From NCBI RefSeq assembly GCF_037975245.1, contig NC_092575.1, positions 19,923,841 to 19,987,840 on the forward strand: a DNA stretch of 64,000 nucleotides, given 5' to 3'. Positions 61,601 to 64,000 of the stretch are shown in pieces. Each line of letters begins with the position of its first letter. Within the stretch, counting starts at the first letter, position 1. The DNA is from Apostichopus japonicus. Lineage: Eukaryota; Echinodermata; Holothuroidea; Aspidochirotida; Stichopodidae. The position numbers and the translations under genes were made by a program. The notes under the pieces are model-generated. The model was given only the letters and a program-made list of their open reading frames with translations, searched no databases and was not told the DNA's origin.

Positions 61601-64000
61601 GGTTTATATGGATGGCTCTCGTCTTGTACGCGCGAGATCCCGGGTTCGATTCCCAGCCATCATTTTTTGTCCTTTTACATTTTGTCCTTTTATTTTGATT
61701 TGCACGATTGATGAACATGCAGCATTTGAATGTGTTGCATTCTAACTACCAAAACGGTATAATTTGTTTTCATGTTTTCACGGTCAGTAAATGGCTCTCC
61801 CCGATAGTATATAGGCAATTACAGTGAAAAAGCCATTTATTAATCGTGTCGAAGCTATCTAGTCGCCGTAAGCACATGAATTACCTATAGATGATGCCTC
61901 GAAGCTACGTGTAGATGTAAAGGCCCAGGCTTGAGTGAGCATTATTACGTGTAGATTACGTCCATAAGGAACGACGTAGACGCTGATTTCGGGAATAATT
62001 TGTAAATATGTATCATGAGTTGCGAATAGATACACCAGGGTAACCATATCCACGGTCAATAAAAAGCTATAACCGATCGGCTATACGCAATTGCAATGAT
62101 TACGTCATCTGTTTCTCGTATCGAAGGTATGCCCATAGCTATTACCAATTGACTGGACGACAACGTGTCGAAGCTACTTAGGCTATGCTACCATGTTAGC
62201 TTATGTACAAGCGGCCTGTTGGTTTATATGGATGGCTCTCGTCTTGTATGCGCGAGATCCCGGGTTCGATTCCCAGCCAACATTTTTTGTCCTTTTACAT
62301 TTTGTCCTTTTATTTTGATTTGCACGATTGATGAACATGCAGCATTTGAATGTGTTGCACTCTAACTACCAAAACGGTATAATTTGTTTTCATGTTTTCA
62401 CGGTCAGTAAATGGCTATCCCCGATAGTATATAGGCAATTACAGTGAATAAGCCATTTATTAATCGTGTCGAAGCTATCTAGTCGCCGTAAGCACATGAA
62501 TTACCTATAGATGATGCCTCGAAGCTACGTGTAGATGTAAAGGCCCAGGCTTGAGTGAGCATTATTACGTGTAGATTACGTCCATAAGGAACGACGTAGA
62601 CGCTGATTTCGGGAATAATTTGTAAATATGTATCATGAGTTGCGAATAGATACACCAGGGTAACCATATCCACGGTCAATAAAAAGCTATAACCGATCGG
62701 CTATACGCAATTGCAATGATTACATCATCTGTTTCTCGTATCGAAGATATGCCCATAGCTATTACCAATTGACTGGACGACAACGTGTCGAAGCTACTTA
62801 GGCTATGCTACCATGTTAGCTTATGTACAAGCGGCCTGTTGGTTTATATGGATGGCTCTCGTCTTGTATGCGCGAGATCCCGGGTTCGATTCCCAGCCAT
62901 CATTTTTTGTCCTTTTACATTTTGTCCATTTATTTTGATTTGCACGATTGATGAACATGCAGCATTTGAATGTGTTGCATTCTAACTACCAAAACGGTAT
63001 AATTTGTTTTCATGTTTTCACGGTCAGTAAATGGCTCTCCCCGATAGTATATAGGCAATTACAGTGAATAAGCCATTTATTAATCGTGTCGAAGCTATCT
63101 AGTCGCCGTAAGCACATGAATTACCTATAGATGATGCGTCGAAGCTACGTGTAGATGTAAAGGCCCAGGCTTGAGTGAGCATTATTACGTGTAGATTACG
63201 TCCATAAGGAACGACGTAGACGCTGATTTCGGGAATAATTTGTAAATATGTATCATGAGTTGCGAATAGATACACCAGGGTAACCATATCCACGGTCAAT
63301 AAAAAGCTATAACCGATCGGCTATACGCAATTGCAATGATTACGTCATCTGTTTCTCGTATCGAAGGTATGCCCATAGCTATGACCAATTGACTGGACGA
63401 CAACGTGTCGAAGCTACTTAGGCTATGCTATCATGTCAGCTTATGTACAAGCGGCCTGTTGGTTTATATGGATGGCTCTCGTCTTGTATGCGCGAGATCC
63501 CGGGTTCGATTCCCAGCCAACATTTTTTGTCCTTTTACATTTTGTCCTTTTATTTTGATTTGCACGATTGATGAACATGCAGCATTTGAATGTGTTGCAC
63601 TCTAACTACCAAAACGGTATAATTTGTTTTCGTGTTTTCACGGTCAGTAAATGGCTATCCCCGATAGTATATAGGCAATTACAGTGAATAAGCCATTTAT
63701 TAATCGTGTCGAAGCTATCTAGTCGCCGTAAGCACATGAATTACCTATAGATGATGCCTCGAAGCTACGTGTAGATGTAAAGGCCCAGGCTTGAGTGAGC
63801 ATTATTACGTGTAGATTACGTCCATAAGGAACGACGTAGACGCTGATTTCGGGAATAATTTGTAAATATGTATCATGAGTTGCGAATAGATACACCAGGG
63901 TAACCATATTCACCGTCAATAAAAAGCTATAACCGATCGGCTATACGCAATTGCAATGATTACGTCATCTGTTTCTCGTATCGAAGGTATGCCCATAGCT

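Larger units (their letters stand above)
35554..64000 (+). repeat. 620-bp satellite, block 4
   Basis: Forty-seven tRNA-like modules. The period is 620 bp except for four 363-bp monomers, a 626-bp spacing at the start and a 1-bp deletion near 45576 (ATCCCGATAG). The first two monomers have GAGCATTATTACGT twice and lack CCATAAGG (35680-35715, 36301-36340). Markers differ from blocks 2-3: GTGAGCACACG, ATCCGCGATAG, CACCCGGGTAACC, GGCTCTCCCCG, CCAGCCATCA and TGTACGCGCG. This part therefore belongs to other higher-order families. The array continues past the window end. No other gene is visible. Confidence 0.96.

Overview
This window is a block of eukaryotic satellite DNA and holds no ordinary host gene. 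About 57.6 of the 64 kb is a head-to-tail array of a 620-bp monomer, interrupted three times by non-LTR (LINE-type) retrotransposon sequence. The reverse transcriptase (RT), endonuclease and zinc-knuckle coding of these elements (Jockey/CR1/L2-like group) and the satellite architecture suggest a metazoan, probably an invertebrate. The species cannot be named from the sequence alone.

Layout. 1-972: satellite, with a rearranged monomer that carries a 129-bp tandem duplication and a 35-bp unexplained insertion. 973-2810: 5'-truncated LINE A on the minus strand, with an intact RT reading frame and a hexanucleotide 3' tail. 2811-17253: satellite with 23 tRNA-like modules, including a five-monomer (3100-bp) higher-order repeat present twice. 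17254-19091: second copy of LINE A. It is not an independent insertion: a 16,281-bp block (LINE A plus its satellite) is duplicated in tandem, and the second copy lacks one 3100-bp unit. 19092-30960: satellite. 30961-35553: LINE B on the plus strand, 4.6 kb and near full length, with ORF1 (three CCHC knuckles) and ORF2 (endonuclease plus RT). ORF2 is broken by three stop codons and two frameshifts. 35554-64000: satellite with different higher-order families (2843, 1603 and 1240 bp), including four shortened 363-bp monomers.

The most interesting feature is in the monomer itself. Each of the 91 repeats read here carries a compact tRNA-like module: an A-box-like element, a perfect B-box (GGTTCGATTCC), a 7-bp terminal stem and a T6 run directly after it (T5 in the few copies reading TTTTTC). 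This is the layout of an internally promoted RNA polymerase III gene, repeated about every 620 bp. The rest of the monomer includes an old internal duplication: two segments 272 bp apart match at 59 of 80 positions without gaps, by hand count. The array therefore looks like a tRNA-related, potentially Pol III-transcribed satellite. It has evolved by unequal exchange, and both retrotransposons have landed in it.

No transcription evidence is available here. Pol III activity, a centromeric role and the organism are inferences. Near-identical long duplications in satellite DNA can also come from assembly.
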